DNA of 64,000 nt from Nostoc sp. FACHB-973 (GCF_014698115.1 NZ_JACJSJ010000003.1:62001-126000); one strand, 5' to 3'; counted from the first letter of the stretch, positions 55,658 to 64,000 are shown. Made by a program: numbers and translations. Notes: generated by a model from the letters alone, not told the origin.

Positions 55658-58600
55658 CAGTCCATCACCTCTGTCTGCAATTCCCCAATTACTTCCTCAA
55701 GAACTTCGCGTGCAATTCGATCAATCTCCTCTTGTTTTTCTGGGCTGAGGAATTGAAGCCCAGCCATTAACTTACTGTGTCGTCGTCCCCATGCCCGGAC
55801 AAATGCCGCATAGTAGGGATCGCTGAACGCTTTCTGGAAGCCCGCTTCCTCCAAACGTTTGTTTATTTGCTCAAGCTCTGCAACTTCGTCCGGGCTTAAG
55901 GAATCCTCCTTAGCTACGAGGCGTACCTTGTTGTCTAAGTCAGCAAGTGTTTCTTCATCGAGATCGCTCCGCATCCCAAACATCTCACTTGTGAGGATGC
56001 CGGTAAATCCAAGTCCACGCGGGTTGACAGTTGGCTGATCCCATTTGCAAACACCCGTTTGCCAATCCCGTTTTAGGAGGTGAATCTGCTCTTTTACAAG
56101 GCTTGCAATGACCAAAGGATCATGGGTTGACATGAGAATTTGACTAGTCTGTTGCTCTTCCGACTCACTGGAGTCCTCACTCATCACGCGAGTCAACAGT
56201 TTCAGATATTCCACGCTCCAATGCGGGTTCAGATGCGTATCCGGCTCATCAAGTAGCACTAAAGACTGGTGCGACTTCGTGAAGCGCATTAAGCCCAGCA
56301 CCATGAGCAGTTGCTGCTCACCCTCACTCAACTCGTGAAATGTGATCGCTACTTGCTGTGTGTTAGTCGCTTTTACACGAACCTGAAGTTTCAGGTCATA
56401 GATCAGCTCCGAGAAGTCAGTACTCTCAAGGGCAAGGAAGAATGTTCGCGCATCTTGGTATTCGGCAGCAAAAGCATGGAGGCTCTGCAAATCGGGCAGA
56501 AAGAAGTAGTAATGATCTTCACGCCTCGAGCGGTAACCGTCGCTGACGGTTTGTTCAACTACCATAGGTGCAATGGCAAATCGTCGAAGTCGCTCCATGA
56601 CTCGACGCATAATGCCAGTTGCACCCCAAAAATCTTCAGCAGTTTGGCCTTTCCTTGCCCAAGCTGGCTTGCGGATAATGAATAGTGCTGACTCGAAACC
56701 AATAATGCGTAGCCTTTCTTCAAGAAAACGGCTAATATCAGCATCTTCTTTGTGGCAAAAGGCGAGTAATACGTATTTTGCGTGATGATTTTCGGCACAA
56801 AAGAACTGCCGCTGCTCTAGGAGACGCCTTAGTGTCTCCGGATCATCGGATGTCGCTTCTCGTAATCGAGTGTAATGAGCTTGTTTCATTGGTAAGAAAT
56901 GCTCCGCTAAACGATTAGTGGGGCCCGAGTAATAGCCGAAGACAAATCGAGGTAATGGAAGTTTTCCCCGAGATATACTTTCGAGTTTGTTTGGCTCCTT
57001 CGTGCCTTCTTGAAGTATTCCCATCTTCAACTTGGGGCGTTTCATGTCTCCCGGAAGCCAAGAGACCTCTACTGTTAGCTCATTCATTTGGTAACGCAGT
57101 CGATAGCCTTTCATTGGGTTCTCACTCCACCGATTCCGCTCTACCCATTCATGTAGATCACGAAAAATAATGACCAAGGCTTCAAAAAGATTCGATTTTC
57201 CGGTGCCGTTCCAGCCAAGCACAATATCAATACTATGGGAGGGGTCAAAGCAGACGGTGTAGTCACTCAGGTTCTTGAAGTCCTCCAACCAAAGCTCCAC
57301 TAGGCGGAAGCGCCCATTCGTTATGCTAGTCTTGTCTGTGCTATGAATAATTGAACTTTGTTGCTGCGGTCGTTCTTCCACACTCTCTTCAAAAACAACT
57401 TGCACTTCGGGAGTAGCACGCAATGCTTCATAAAACTGCACTACCTCGTCTTTGCTAAATCCTGCTTGGTCAAAAAGTTGGCGAGCATCAGCTTTGCGCC
57501 CTATCTCCACAAATGCGGAACGGAGAGCTTTTAAATAATCTGATGATTGTTTCATGCTGTCTTTTTGGGACTCTTTGGTTGGACGACGGACAAGCTGCAT
57601 GTTTTTCCGCTCAGTTTCCATACGGTTTTTTTCGGCATGGATTCTCTCAAGCAACACTGACACCGGCTCGTCATTAGGATTTTGCGGCACTAGTTCGCCT
57701 CGAAATGCTTTATCTAGCAGAGCAGATTTCAGGCGTTTAATCTGGGCATAGGCCTTCTGGTAACGAGCTTCAAGGCGATCAGCATAGGCGAATAGAGCTT
57801 CAACTCGACTGACAATTTCGTCTTGTTCGTCTCTTGTCGGAATACCGATTATTAATGTTCTCAGCCCAGATAATGGAATAGTTAGTTGTGCTGTTCCTGT
57901 TGCCACAGATAAAGTTTGCGTCTTGATCTCCTCTGTTCTAAGCGAATAAAGAAGGAATTTACTGGATATTCGGGACAAATCCGGCTTCAAGATTGCAATG
58001 TGACGTTGAAAAGCGAATGGTTCGTTAGTGTCTACAAGAGCCGAGATTGCGATTGAGCCTGTTACCGAAAACAAGATGTCGCCCATTTCCGCTTTCCGTG
58101 ACGTTTTCAAATCCTCAAAGTACACAGATGGAACAAAGCGTGTAGCCTTATTTATCCGCAAGCGCCCATCGTTGATTGCCGCAATAGTGATGAACGGAAC
58201 ACCGCGTTCAGCTTGCGGTGGAGCTTGGTGATCACCGTCAGTGATCGATAGACATATTTCACTTAATGACATCCTCTGCCATTGAGTCCATTCGTGGGAT
58301 GTCCGCCAATCCTCTGTAAGTTGACCTGATGTTGCAGCAGCAAGGACAGCTAGGCGGAAGGATTTGAGGATGATTGGGATACGCTCAAGCTTCTCATAAC
58401 AAGTATCTACACGCATAAGCAGTGCATCCAGCTTATCGGCAATCCGTGTTTGCTCGTTTAGGGGGGCAATAGGAACCTCTAGCCCACGAATAAAGTCGCT
58501 GTTGATTGCTGCGAATGTTGACCCTGTTCCCTGCTGTATGAGCCATGATTCGATATTTTGAAAGTAATACAGGAGATACTTTTTGTTGAGCGGAGTATAT

Positions 58601-58893
58601 GCTTGGATAGCTGCGAGTCCACGACCTATACAGCATGGTTCTGCTGCCACGTTAGTTGGCCCTACTGGCGCACGCACGGAGAGCAAAATGTCCCCAGTTT
58701 CCGCTATTTTTTTGGGTTCAGTACACCATTTTTGGACTTTAGGGAATAGCTTGCCAAACTCGGCCTTGCCTTGAAAGAACGGTAAACCGTCACCCTTCTT
58801 GTTGTAACTACGCGAGTCGGGGGATTGCCCCATTTTAATAAAGGCAATTTCAGAAAGTAGAGTAGTAACCCAGCTATCTGGGAAACTTCTCAT
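55657..58893 (-). CDS. HsdS specificity subunit fused to ABC/OLD-like ATPase
   Basis: 1078 residues. Residues 1-430 are a complete type I specificity subunit: two target-recognition domains, each followed by a helical spacer (IAPLNEQTRIADKLDALLMR near 142-161; TRDEQDEIVSRVEALFAYAD near 353-372), ending LLDKAFRGELVPQN. Residues about 435-525 are a linker with TyrI/DUF-like helices (QLFDQAGFSKDEVVQFYEAL). Residues 530-1078 are an SMC/ABC-type ATPase: Walker A GWNGTGKS at 560-567, signature LSEGEQQ at 855-861, Walker B LVLLDEPDTHLNP at 878-890, H-loop STHDP at 922-926. All motifs intact. It overlaps hsdM by ATGA. Confidence 0.88.
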   Translation of the reverse strand: MRSFPDSWVTTLLSEIAFIKMGQSPDSRSYNKKGDGLPFFQGKAEFGKLFPKVQKWCTEPKKIAETGDILLSVRAPVGPTNVAAEPCCIGRGLAAIQAYTPLNKKYLLYYFQNIESWLIQQGTGSTFAAINSDFIRGLEVPIAPLNEQTRIADKLDALLMRVDTCYEKLERIPIILKSFRLAVLAAATSGQLTEDWRTSHEWTQWQRMSLSEICLSITDGDHQAPPQAERGVPFITIAAINDGRLRINKATRFVPSVYFEDLKTSRKAEMGDILFSVTGSIAISALVDTNEPFAFQRHIAILKPDLSRISSKFLLYSLRTEEIKTQTLSVATGTAQLTIPLSGLRTLIIGIPTRDEQDEIVSRVEALFAYADRLEARYQKAYAQIKRLKSALLDKAFRGELVPQNPNDEPVSVLLERIHAEKNRMETERKNMQLVRRPTKESQKDSMKQSSDYLKALRSAFVEIGRKADARQLFDQAGFSKDEVVQFYEALRATPEVQVVFEESVEERPQQQSSIIHSTDKTSITNGRFRLVELWLEDFKNLSDYTVCFDPSHSIDIVLGWNGTGKSNLFEALVIIFRDLHEWVERNRWSENPMKGYRLRYQMNELTVEVSWLPGDMKRPKLKMGILQEGTKEPNKLESISRGKLPLPRFVFGYYSGPTNRLAEHFLPMKQAHYTRLREATSDDPETLRRLLEQRQFFCAENHHAKYVLLAFCHKEDADISRFLEERLRIIGFESALFIIRKPAWARKGQTAEDFWGATGIMRRVMERLRRFAIAPMVVEQTVSDGYRSRREDHYYFFLPDLQSLHAFAAEYQDARTFFLALESTDFSELIYDLKLQVRVKATNTQQVAITFHELSEGEQQLLMVLGLMRFTKSHQSLVLLDEPDTHLNPHWSVEYLKLLTRVMSEDSSESEEQQTSQILMSTHDPLVIASLVKEQIHLLKRDWQTGVCKWDQPTVNPRGLGFTGILTSEMFGMRSDLDEETLADLDNKVRLVAKEDSLSPDEVAELEQINKRLEEAGFQKAFSDPYYAAFVRAWGRRHSKLMAGLQFLSPEKQEEIDRIAREVLEEVIGELQTEVMD

Positions 58894-60347
58894 ATCTCAA
58901 CCTCCTCACCCAATTCTTTCAAAATTCCTCGTAATTCTTCTAACGCTGCTTCCAGTTCGCCCATCGCTTCTTGTGCAAGCATGACAGGTTCTATTCGTTT
59001 TCCGTTGTCATCTTGGCTGTCGTCTTTGAGCCAAGCAATATCTAGATTGTCGTCACGTTCGGCAATCCAGTCGCGAGTAAATCTTCTGAAACGCCCGTTA
59101 TTGCCAGTATCTACACGTTTTGCAAGACTCGTAGGGCTACCAAGTGGGTCATCCCCAAAAGCGACTTCAAACTCAGCAAAGTGCTTGCGTGTGAGTTGTG
59201 TGCGCTTACCAAACTGCGACATATTACCACGCAGATCGTACACCCAAACTTCTTGGGTATTGCCTTTTTCTTTCTTGCCACGAGTGAAAAACAACACATT
59301 AGTCTTGACACCCTGAGCGTAGAAAATACCAGTTGGTAGGCGCAGGATAGTATGTAAATTGCACTTTTCCATCAAGTCAACGCGGATCTGTTTGCCTACA
59401 TTGCTGTCAAATAACACATTGTCTGGAAATACACCTGCTGCACGACCACCGGGCTTGAGACCACGGTAGATGTGTTGCAGGAAGCACAATTGTTTGTTGC
59501 TGGTAGGAAATATAAAATCTTTGCGGGTAGGTAAACCACCTCCCTTCTTAGAGCCAAAGGGTGGATTGGTGAGGATCAGCGTTGCTTTCGGCAAAGCTTC
59601 CCCCTCCGGCGAGAGCGTATCACCATAGCGGATACCAGCCTCTTGCGGATTAAACTCTAGCCCATGCAGCATTAGATTCATTAACGCCAGACGGTGCGTG
59701 TCCTGCACATGCTCCATGCCGTAAAAGGTATTATGATGATACTTACGTTGCTGTTTTTCAGTCCAGGTATCCGGGTCGCTGTTTTGGATTATGTAGCGAT
59801 TGGCGGCGATTAAAAAACCACCTGTTCCTGCTGCTGGGTCTTGAATAATGTCCTCCACCGTAGGGTGCATAACATGCACCATACTATCGATCAGCGGACG
59901 GGGTGTAAAGTACTGACCAGCGCCGGATTTCTTTTCATTAGCGTTTTTTTCCAGCAGCCCTTCATAAACATCACCTAGACCTTCCTGCCGAGCGCTGTAC
60001 CAGTTAAGTTTGTCAATCTCAGTGACTAGTGTAGAAAGCGTATTGGGCTTTTTGATAGAGGAATTGGCATTGGCAAAAATTTCTTTAACAAGCGTGGAAC
60101 CGCGACTACCAAGATGGATTAACAGCAGTTTGTAGAATTCCAAGCGGTCGAGTGCTGCTTTGCCTTCTAGGTCGTTCCAGCGGTAACCGTCCGGAAGCAG
60201 GTTTTCGGTTCGTGTCTCCTTTGCCATCTTCAGGAACAGCAGGTACGTCAGTTCAATGACGTATTGGTGATACGTCACACCATCATCTTTGAGGATGTTA
60301 CAGAGATTCCAAAGCTTGGCAACAATATCGTGGGTGATGTTAGTCAT
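58890..60347 (-). CDS. hsdM: Type I restriction-modification N6-adenine methyltransferase
   Basis: 485 residues. The N-terminal HsdM helical domain (LWNLCNILKDDGVTYHQYV) is followed by GQYFTPRPLID, the SAM-binding DPAAGTGGF (170-178) and the catalytic NPPF (261-264). Full length. Together with the HsdS half of the next protein it should make a modification complex. Stop overlaps the next start as ATGA. It is preceded 8 bases upstream by a 53-residue ORF. Confidence 0.93.
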   Translation of the reverse strand: MTNITHDIVAKLWNLCNILKDDGVTYHQYVIELTYLLFLKMAKETRTENLLPDGYRWNDLEGKAALDRLEFYKLLLIHLGSRGSTLVKEIFANANSSIKKPNTLSTLVTEIDKLNWYSARQEGLGDVYEGLLEKNANEKKSGAGQYFTPRPLIDSMVHVMHPTVEDIIQDPAAGTGGFLIAANRYIIQNSDPDTWTEKQQRKYHHNTFYGMEHVQDTHRLALMNLMLHGLEFNPQEAGIRYGDTLSPEGEALPKATLILTNPPFGSKKGGGLPTRKDFIFPTSNKQLCFLQHIYRGLKPGGRAAGVFPDNVLFDSNVGKQIRVDLMEKCNLHTILRLPTGIFYAQGVKTNVLFFTRGKKEKGNTQEVWVYDLRGNMSQFGKRTQLTRKHFAEFEVAFGDDPLGSPTSLAKRVDTGNNGRFRRFTRDWIAERDDNLDIAWLKDDSQDDNGKRIEPVMLAQEAMGELEAALEELRGILKELGEEVEI

Positions 60348-60355
60348 AAGCGATA

Positions 60356-60517
60356 TTACTTTACCTCTGCACTGGAATCTTCATTTTGCAGCCAATCTCT
60401 AATCGCCTCCTCCCAAATCGCTGTTTGCGTCACTTCCAGATCCGCATAGGCACTTTTAAAACCAATTTTTAGATATTTAGACACCCTCCCTCGAACCTCT
60501 TTAATTTCCTGTGGCAT
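60356..60517 (-). CDS. Small protein leading the hsdM operon
   Basis: 53 residues: MPQEIKEVRGRVSKYLKIGF, then a segment with EVTQTAIWEEAIRDWLQ. Ribosome-site-like sequence upstream is weak, but codon use is normal and it ends 8 bases before hsdM. It looks like a short helical protein, possibly RHH-like regulatory or accessory. Unidentified. Confidence 0.5.
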   Translation of the reverse strand: MPQEIKEVRGRVSKYLKIGFKSAYADLEVTQTAIWEEAIRDWLQNEDSSAEVK

Positions 60518-60624
60518 TACTATTTTGAAGCAAAAGTTCGCGGCTTTCTATTTTTGCACAGGCTGGCTCTGAACAAAAATCCATTTGCTTGCGCCAAGGA
60601 CTAAGTAACGGGGGATAACCTTGA

Positions 60625-60795
60625 TTATTGTTGCCGTGGATTCTGTTGCTTTTCCCGCTCCTCAACTGCCTTACTCACAAGCCGCACAACAAGATTACTG
60701 ATGGGACGGTCTTCTTCCTCAGCCCATCTCACCAAAGCCTCGTGGATATCTTTGGGGAAATATATGGAAGTTTGTACGCGATCGCTCTGACTCAT
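60625..60795 (-). CDS. Arc/ribbon-helix-helix repressor divergent from cas12k
   Basis: 56 residues from ATG 60795 (MSQSDRVQTSIYFPKDIHEA); longer starts up to 60849 exist but add a non-conserved leader. RVQTSIYFPKDIHEALVRWA is the beta-strand plus first helix of RHH proteins, and PISNLVVRLVSKAVEER the second helix. V-K CASTs commonly have a small repressor gene divergent from cas12k (CvkR, MerR-type, is characterised; Arc-type ones have been noted). It probably represses cas12k and itself through the ACATT repeats 63 bases upstream. Confidence 0.82.
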   Translation of the reverse strand: MSQSDRVQTSIYFPKDIHEALVRWAEEEDRPISNLVVRLVSKAVEEREKQQNPRQQ

Positions 60796-60857
60796 CAACA
60801 CTACAAAGATTTGTTGCCAGTTCATCATACTCCCGTAACCTTGGAACAAGGCTCAAT

Positions 60858-60882
60858 AATGTTTAACAATGTGTGGCAATGT
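60858..60882 (-). promoter_or_regulatory. Three ACATT direct repeats at exact 10-bp spacing
   Basis: On the plus strand AATGT begins at 60858, 60868 and 60878. Same motif, order and flanking bases as 53783-53817 but inverted. It lies between the RHH gene and cas12k. Confidence 0.65.
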
Positions 60883-61044
60883 TTTTATGATAGATTAAAA
60901 CCATTACTGAACAAGTGCGACAATGCCGAGGTTTTTGGATGGCGATCGGGTCAAGTGGCGATCGTTATCTGGCGAAGACGAATAAGTAGTTAGTTCTAAA
61001 TTACACAAACAAAAAATTATTGATTTGGTGGAGATGTTGTCACC

Positions 61045-63084
61045 ATGAGTAGCGATCGTAAGAATAAATCCACGATTCCAGTTCATAGAACCATACGATG
61101 CCATCTAGATGCTAGTGAAGATATACTTCGCCAAGTATGGGAAGAAATGACTCAAAAAAATACTCCTCTGATTCTTCAATTGTTAAAGAGTGTAAGCGAA
61201 CAACCAGAATTTGGAGCTAATAAAGAAAAGGGAGAAATAACTAAGAAAGAAATCGTAGAATTACGTAAAGCTTTGACAAAAAATCCTGAATTTGAAGAAC
61301 AATCAGGCCGCCTTCGCTCATCAGCAGAGTCTTTTGTAAAAGAAGTCTATTCTTCATGGCTTACTTTATACCAGAAACGAAAAAGGCAGAAAGAGGGTAA
61401 AGAATATTTTCTCGAAAATATACTAAAAAGTGATGTTGAACTTGTAGGTGAAAGTAACTGTGATTTACAGACAATACGTTCTAAAGCACAAGAATTACTT
61501 ACTAAACCAGAAAAATTTCTAAAACAACTTACTATTAATGATGAGGATGTAAAGCCAACGAAGTCAGCTAGAAAAAGAGTTAACAGAAATAGTAACAATA
61601 AAATTACCAATGTAAAACAAAGTGAAGATTCTAGTTATCCAAACAATGTAGATAAAAGTAACTTAGAAACATTAACTAATATTTTATATAAAATTCATAA
61701 ACAAACACAGGATATTTTAACGCGATGTGCAGTAGCTTACCTGATAAAAAATCATAATGAAATTAGTGATTTAGAGGAAGATATTCAAAAACTAAAAAAG
61801 CGTCGTAATCAGAAAAAAGTCGAGATAAAACGTCTAGAGAATCAAATTCAAGATAATCGATTACCTAGTGGTAGAGATATAACAGGAGAAAGATATAGTG
61901 AAGCATTTGACAACTTAATGAATCAAGTACCTAAAGATAATAAAGAGTGGGAAGACTGGATAGCTAATTTATCGAGGAAAATATCACATTTACCATACCC
62001 TATAGATTATCTATATGGAGACTTAACTTGGTATAGAAATGACGAGAGTAATATTGTTGTTTACTTCAATGGTTGGAGTGAATATCACTTTAAAATTTGT
62101 TGTAATAAACGCCAACGTCATTTTTTTGAACGCTTTCTAGAAGACTACAAAGCTTTTAAAGGAAGCGAGAAAGGTGAAGAAAAACTTTCAGGAAGTTTAA
62201 TTACACTACGTTCTGCACAGTTGCTATGGCAACAAGGTGAAGGCAAGGGTGAGCCGTGGAAAGTTCATAAATTAGCTCTGCATTGTACCTATGACGCTCG
62301 TTTATGGACAGCAGAGGGTACTGAAGAAGTGAGAAAAGAAAAGACTGACAAGGCGCAAAAACGAGTAAGTAAAGCCGAAGAAAATGAAAAGCTAGACAAC
62401 ATTCAACAAACACAACTGAATAAAGATAAATCTTCATTATCTCGACTTAATAATTCATTCAACCGTCCTGGTAAATTAATTTATCAAGGTCAATCTAATA
62501 TAATTGTTGGTATCAGTTTTCATCCTGTTGAGTTAGCGACGGTTGCCATAGTTGATATAAATACTAAAAAAGTACTTACCTGTAATACAGTCAAACAGTT
62601 ACTAGGCGATGCTTTTCACCTGTTAAGCCGCAGACGACGGCAACAAGTACATTTAAGTAAAGAGAGAAAAAAAGCTCAAAAAAAAGATTCACCATGTAAT
62701 ATAGGCGAATCGAAACTAGGTGAATACATTGACAAATTACTAGCAAATAGAATAGTAGAAATCGCTAAGTCTTATCAGGCAGGTTGTATTGTACTCCCTA
62801 GATTAAAAGATATTAAAGAAATTCGTACCAGTGCAATTCAAGCCAAAGCGGAGACTAAAATTCCCGGTGATGTAAATGCTCAAAAATTATATGTAAAAGA
62901 ATATAACCGTCAGATACACAATTGGAGTTATAACAGACTCCAAGAATCTATAAAGTCGAAAGCTGCTGAATTTCAAATTAGTATTGAATTTGGTATCCAA
63001 CCCCATTATGGTACGCTGGAAGAACAAGCGAGAGATTTAGCATTTTACGCTTACCAATGCCGGATTAATACTTTTGGTAGATAA
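61045..63084 (+). CDS. cas12k: Cas12k, RNA-guided DNA-binding effector of type V-K CAST
   Basis: 679 residues (known Cas12k about 640). N-terminal TIRCHLDASEDILRQVWEEM and NTPLILQLLKSV match Cas12k. A coiled coil lies near 240-275 (ISDLEEDIQKLKKRRNQKKV), and a Lys/Asn-rich insert near 170-210. The RuvC-like core lacks its active site: GISFHPVELATVAIVD (near 488) has Ser in place of the first Asp, GCIVLPRLKDI lacks the Glu, and the end AYQCRINTFGR lacks the last Asp. So it binds but should not cut DNA. It is followed by tracrRNA and CRISPR in the usual order. Intact. Confidence 0.95.
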   Translation: MSSDRKNKSTIPVHRTIRCHLDASEDILRQVWEEMTQKNTPLILQLLKSVSEQPEFGANKEKGEITKKEIVELRKALTKNPEFEEQSGRLRSSAESFVKEVYSSWLTLYQKRKRQKEGKEYFLENILKSDVELVGESNCDLQTIRSKAQELLTKPEKFLKQLTINDEDVKPTKSARKRVNRNSNNKITNVKQSEDSSYPNNVDKSNLETLTNILYKIHKQTQDILTRCAVAYLIKNHNEISDLEEDIQKLKKRRNQKKVEIKRLENQIQDNRLPSGRDITGERYSEAFDNLMNQVPKDNKEWEDWIANLSRKISHLPYPIDYLYGDLTWYRNDESNIVVYFNGWSEYHFKICCNKRQRHFFERFLEDYKAFKGSEKGEEKLSGSLITLRSAQLLWQQGEGKGEPWKVHKLALHCTYDARLWTAEGTEEVRKEKTDKAQKRVSKAEENEKLDNIQQTQLNKDKSSLSRLNNSFNRPGKLIYQGQSNIIVGISFHPVELATVAIVDINTKKVLTCNTVKQLLGDAFHLLSRRRRQQVHLSKERKKAQKKDSPCNIGESKLGEYIDKLLANRIVEIAKSYQAGCIVLPRLKDIKEIRTSAIQAKAETKIPGDVNAQKLYVKEYNRQIHNWSYNRLQESIKSKAAEFQISIEFGIQPHYGTLEEQARDLAFYAYQCRINTFGR

Positions 63085-63121
63085 AATTTCTACCCGAAGA
63101 ATGTAATCTTATGGAAATTAA

Positions 63122-63600
63122 ATCGGTGCCATTATATATGCTCCTTTGAGCCTTAACTATATGATGCGACAGTATGACCCTTTGTATAAATACTGTAAGA
63201 ATGGGTTAGTTTAACGCTTAAAAAGCGTATTCTTTCTGGCCCTGGTAGCTGCCAACTCTACCTGTGCGATCATCTAAGTGTTTGTAAGCAGTAATTGCTT
63301 GGGTAAGCTAATACTGCTGTTAGATGAGAAAGTACTCGCACCGAGACGCATGGGAAGTATAAGGTGTTAGGGTTCCAAACAACCCAGAACCTTGCTCTTG
63401 ACATCAAACTCTTTTAGCTTGGTGTTAGGTGCCAGAGCGGCCTGTACTACTGAAATCTTAGATTTTGGTTTTACGAGGAGGATCATTACCTCTTACTTTA
63501 CAACAAAGTAAGGGTACGGGTATACCGTCACGGTGGCTACCGAACTACCACCCCCTAATTTTGATTTTTGGCAAGCCAAAGCGGGGGCAAAATCCCTGGG
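63122..63600 (+). ncRNA. Type V-K tracrRNA (unusually long)
   Basis: Contains segments I recognise from characterised V-K tracrRNA: CGGTGCCATTATATATGCTC at the 5' end, TCTGGCCCTGGTAGCTGCC (63234-63252), and GTGGCTACCGAACTACCACC (63532-63551), whose last part can pair with GGTGGT of the repeat. It ends with CCCCC/GGGGG pairing around a TTTGGC/GCCAAA hairpin. Between the two cores lies extra sequence with a hairpin (CATCTAA/TTAGATG, 63271-63327, inner GCAGTA/TACTGC). Total about 480 bases against roughly 220 in ShCAST. Ends are estimates. Confidence 0.75.
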
Positions 63601-63755
63601 GTGCTGCCAAATGCTCAAAACTCCTGTCTGCACTGGGTATTACTATTTTAGTCATGAAGAAAATTTTATTCATTGACTGTAGAAAATAGGAATTAAAGGA
63701 GGCTTGTCAATTTTGCCTTCAGAAGCCCTTGTTGGCAAGAGTTTTCACGGGTGCG

Positions 63756-64000
63756 GTTTCCAAAGCCCTCTCGTTAGGTGGTGGGTTGAAAGTAGCGATC
63801 CGGATTTTGTAGTTGACGCAGATGAAGGTTTCCAAAGCCCTCTCGTTAGGTGGTGGGTTGAAAGGCGAACACCGCGCCTTATCTGATTGCCAAGCAGTGG
63901 TTTCCAAAGCCCTCTCGTTAGGTGGTGGGTTGAAAGATGTTTGATCTAAACAGCGTCTATAACTCCCAAGTGTTTCCAAAGCCCTCTCATTAGGTGGTGG
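63756..64000 (+). CRISPR. Type V-K CRISPR array (truncated by window end)
   Basis: Repeats of 37 bases (GTTTCCAAAGCCCTCTCGTT...GGTGGGTTGAAAG) at 63756-63792, 63828-63864, 63900-63936 and 63972 onward. Three spacers, each exactly 35 bases (63793-63827, 63865-63899, 63937-63971). The 3' end GTGGGTTGAAAG is typical of V-K repeats. The fourth repeat has G to A at 63989. No leader-side degenerate repeat was seen. No spacer matches the tRNA-Val gene or any place I noticed in this window. Confidence 0.97.

Larger units (their letters stand above)
42899..64000. mobile_element. Tn7-like element carrying a V-K CRISPR targeting module (right part outside window)
   Basis: Starts next to tRNA-Val and runs past the window. 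It contains TnsAB fusion, TnsC, two long TniQ/TnsD proteins, a dead TnsB fragment, a small V-K-type TniQ, defence cargo, RHH regulator, Cas12k, tracrRNA and CRISPR array. The distal end was not seen. It may be one composite element or two nested ones. Confidence 0.7.

Noticed and set aside
43026..64000. A complete type I-B CAST
   Set aside because: No cas5, cas6, cas7 or cas8 gene is in the window, and the repeats and effector are type V-K.

Overview
The window is filamentous cyanobacterial chromosome (Nostoc/Anabaena-like). The support for this is the many GCGATCGC (HIP1) octamers, the fbp-tal-zwf-opcA oxidative pentose phosphate cluster, a UPF0182 membrane giant, Uma2, DUF305 and pentapeptide-repeat proteins, and dense dispersed short repeats between genes. 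Identification rests on reading the sequence; no database search was run.

Bases 1-42866 are ordinary chromosome. In order: a P-type ATPase (5' end outside the window); a TnpB-only insertion sequence that landed beside now-decayed genes (2.4-5.8 kb); an SDR oxidoreductase; a sulfonate-type solute-binding protein; a CadD-like permease; YgfZ; a [2Fe-2S] protein; cysteine synthase with a 21-bp, 15-copy minisatellite upstream; a HicAB pair whose toxin has a nonsense codon; a patchwork of transposase and HEAT fragments; two dynamin-like GTPases, the second ending in a J-domain; UPF0182; a two-partner-secretion pair with both 5' ends missing at one junction; a pentapeptide protein; a second CadD-like permease; a cNMP-binding protein; NDH-2; cobyrinate diamide synthase; GST; then opcA, zwf, tal, fbp and tRNA-Val(CAC).

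From about 42899 to beyond 64000 lies a large Tn7-like element next to tRNA-Val. Near the tRNA it carries a Tn7-type core on the minus strand: a TnsA-TnsB fusion with both active sites intact, TnsC, and two long TniQ/TnsD-family proteins. Just upstream of tnsAB sits a truncated, catalytically dead fragment of a type V-K-like TnsB. Further in come the small V-K-type TniQ, a restriction/defence operon (small ORF, HsdM, HsdS fused to an ABC/OLD-like ATPase, HNH nuclease), an Arc/RHH repressor, and a V-K targeting module (Cas12k, long tracrRNA, CRISPR array with 37-nt repeats and 35-nt spacers). No intact V-K TnsB or V-K TnsC is present in the window.

The central question is therefore whether Cas12k and the small TniQ now work with the TnsAB/TnsC cut-and-paste core, or whether a V-K CAST was captured and has lost its transposase. 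Helically phased ACATT repeats (10-bp spacing) occur both upstream of the RHH/cas12k pair and upstream of tniQ, which suggests one regulator controls the two separated halves of the targeting module.
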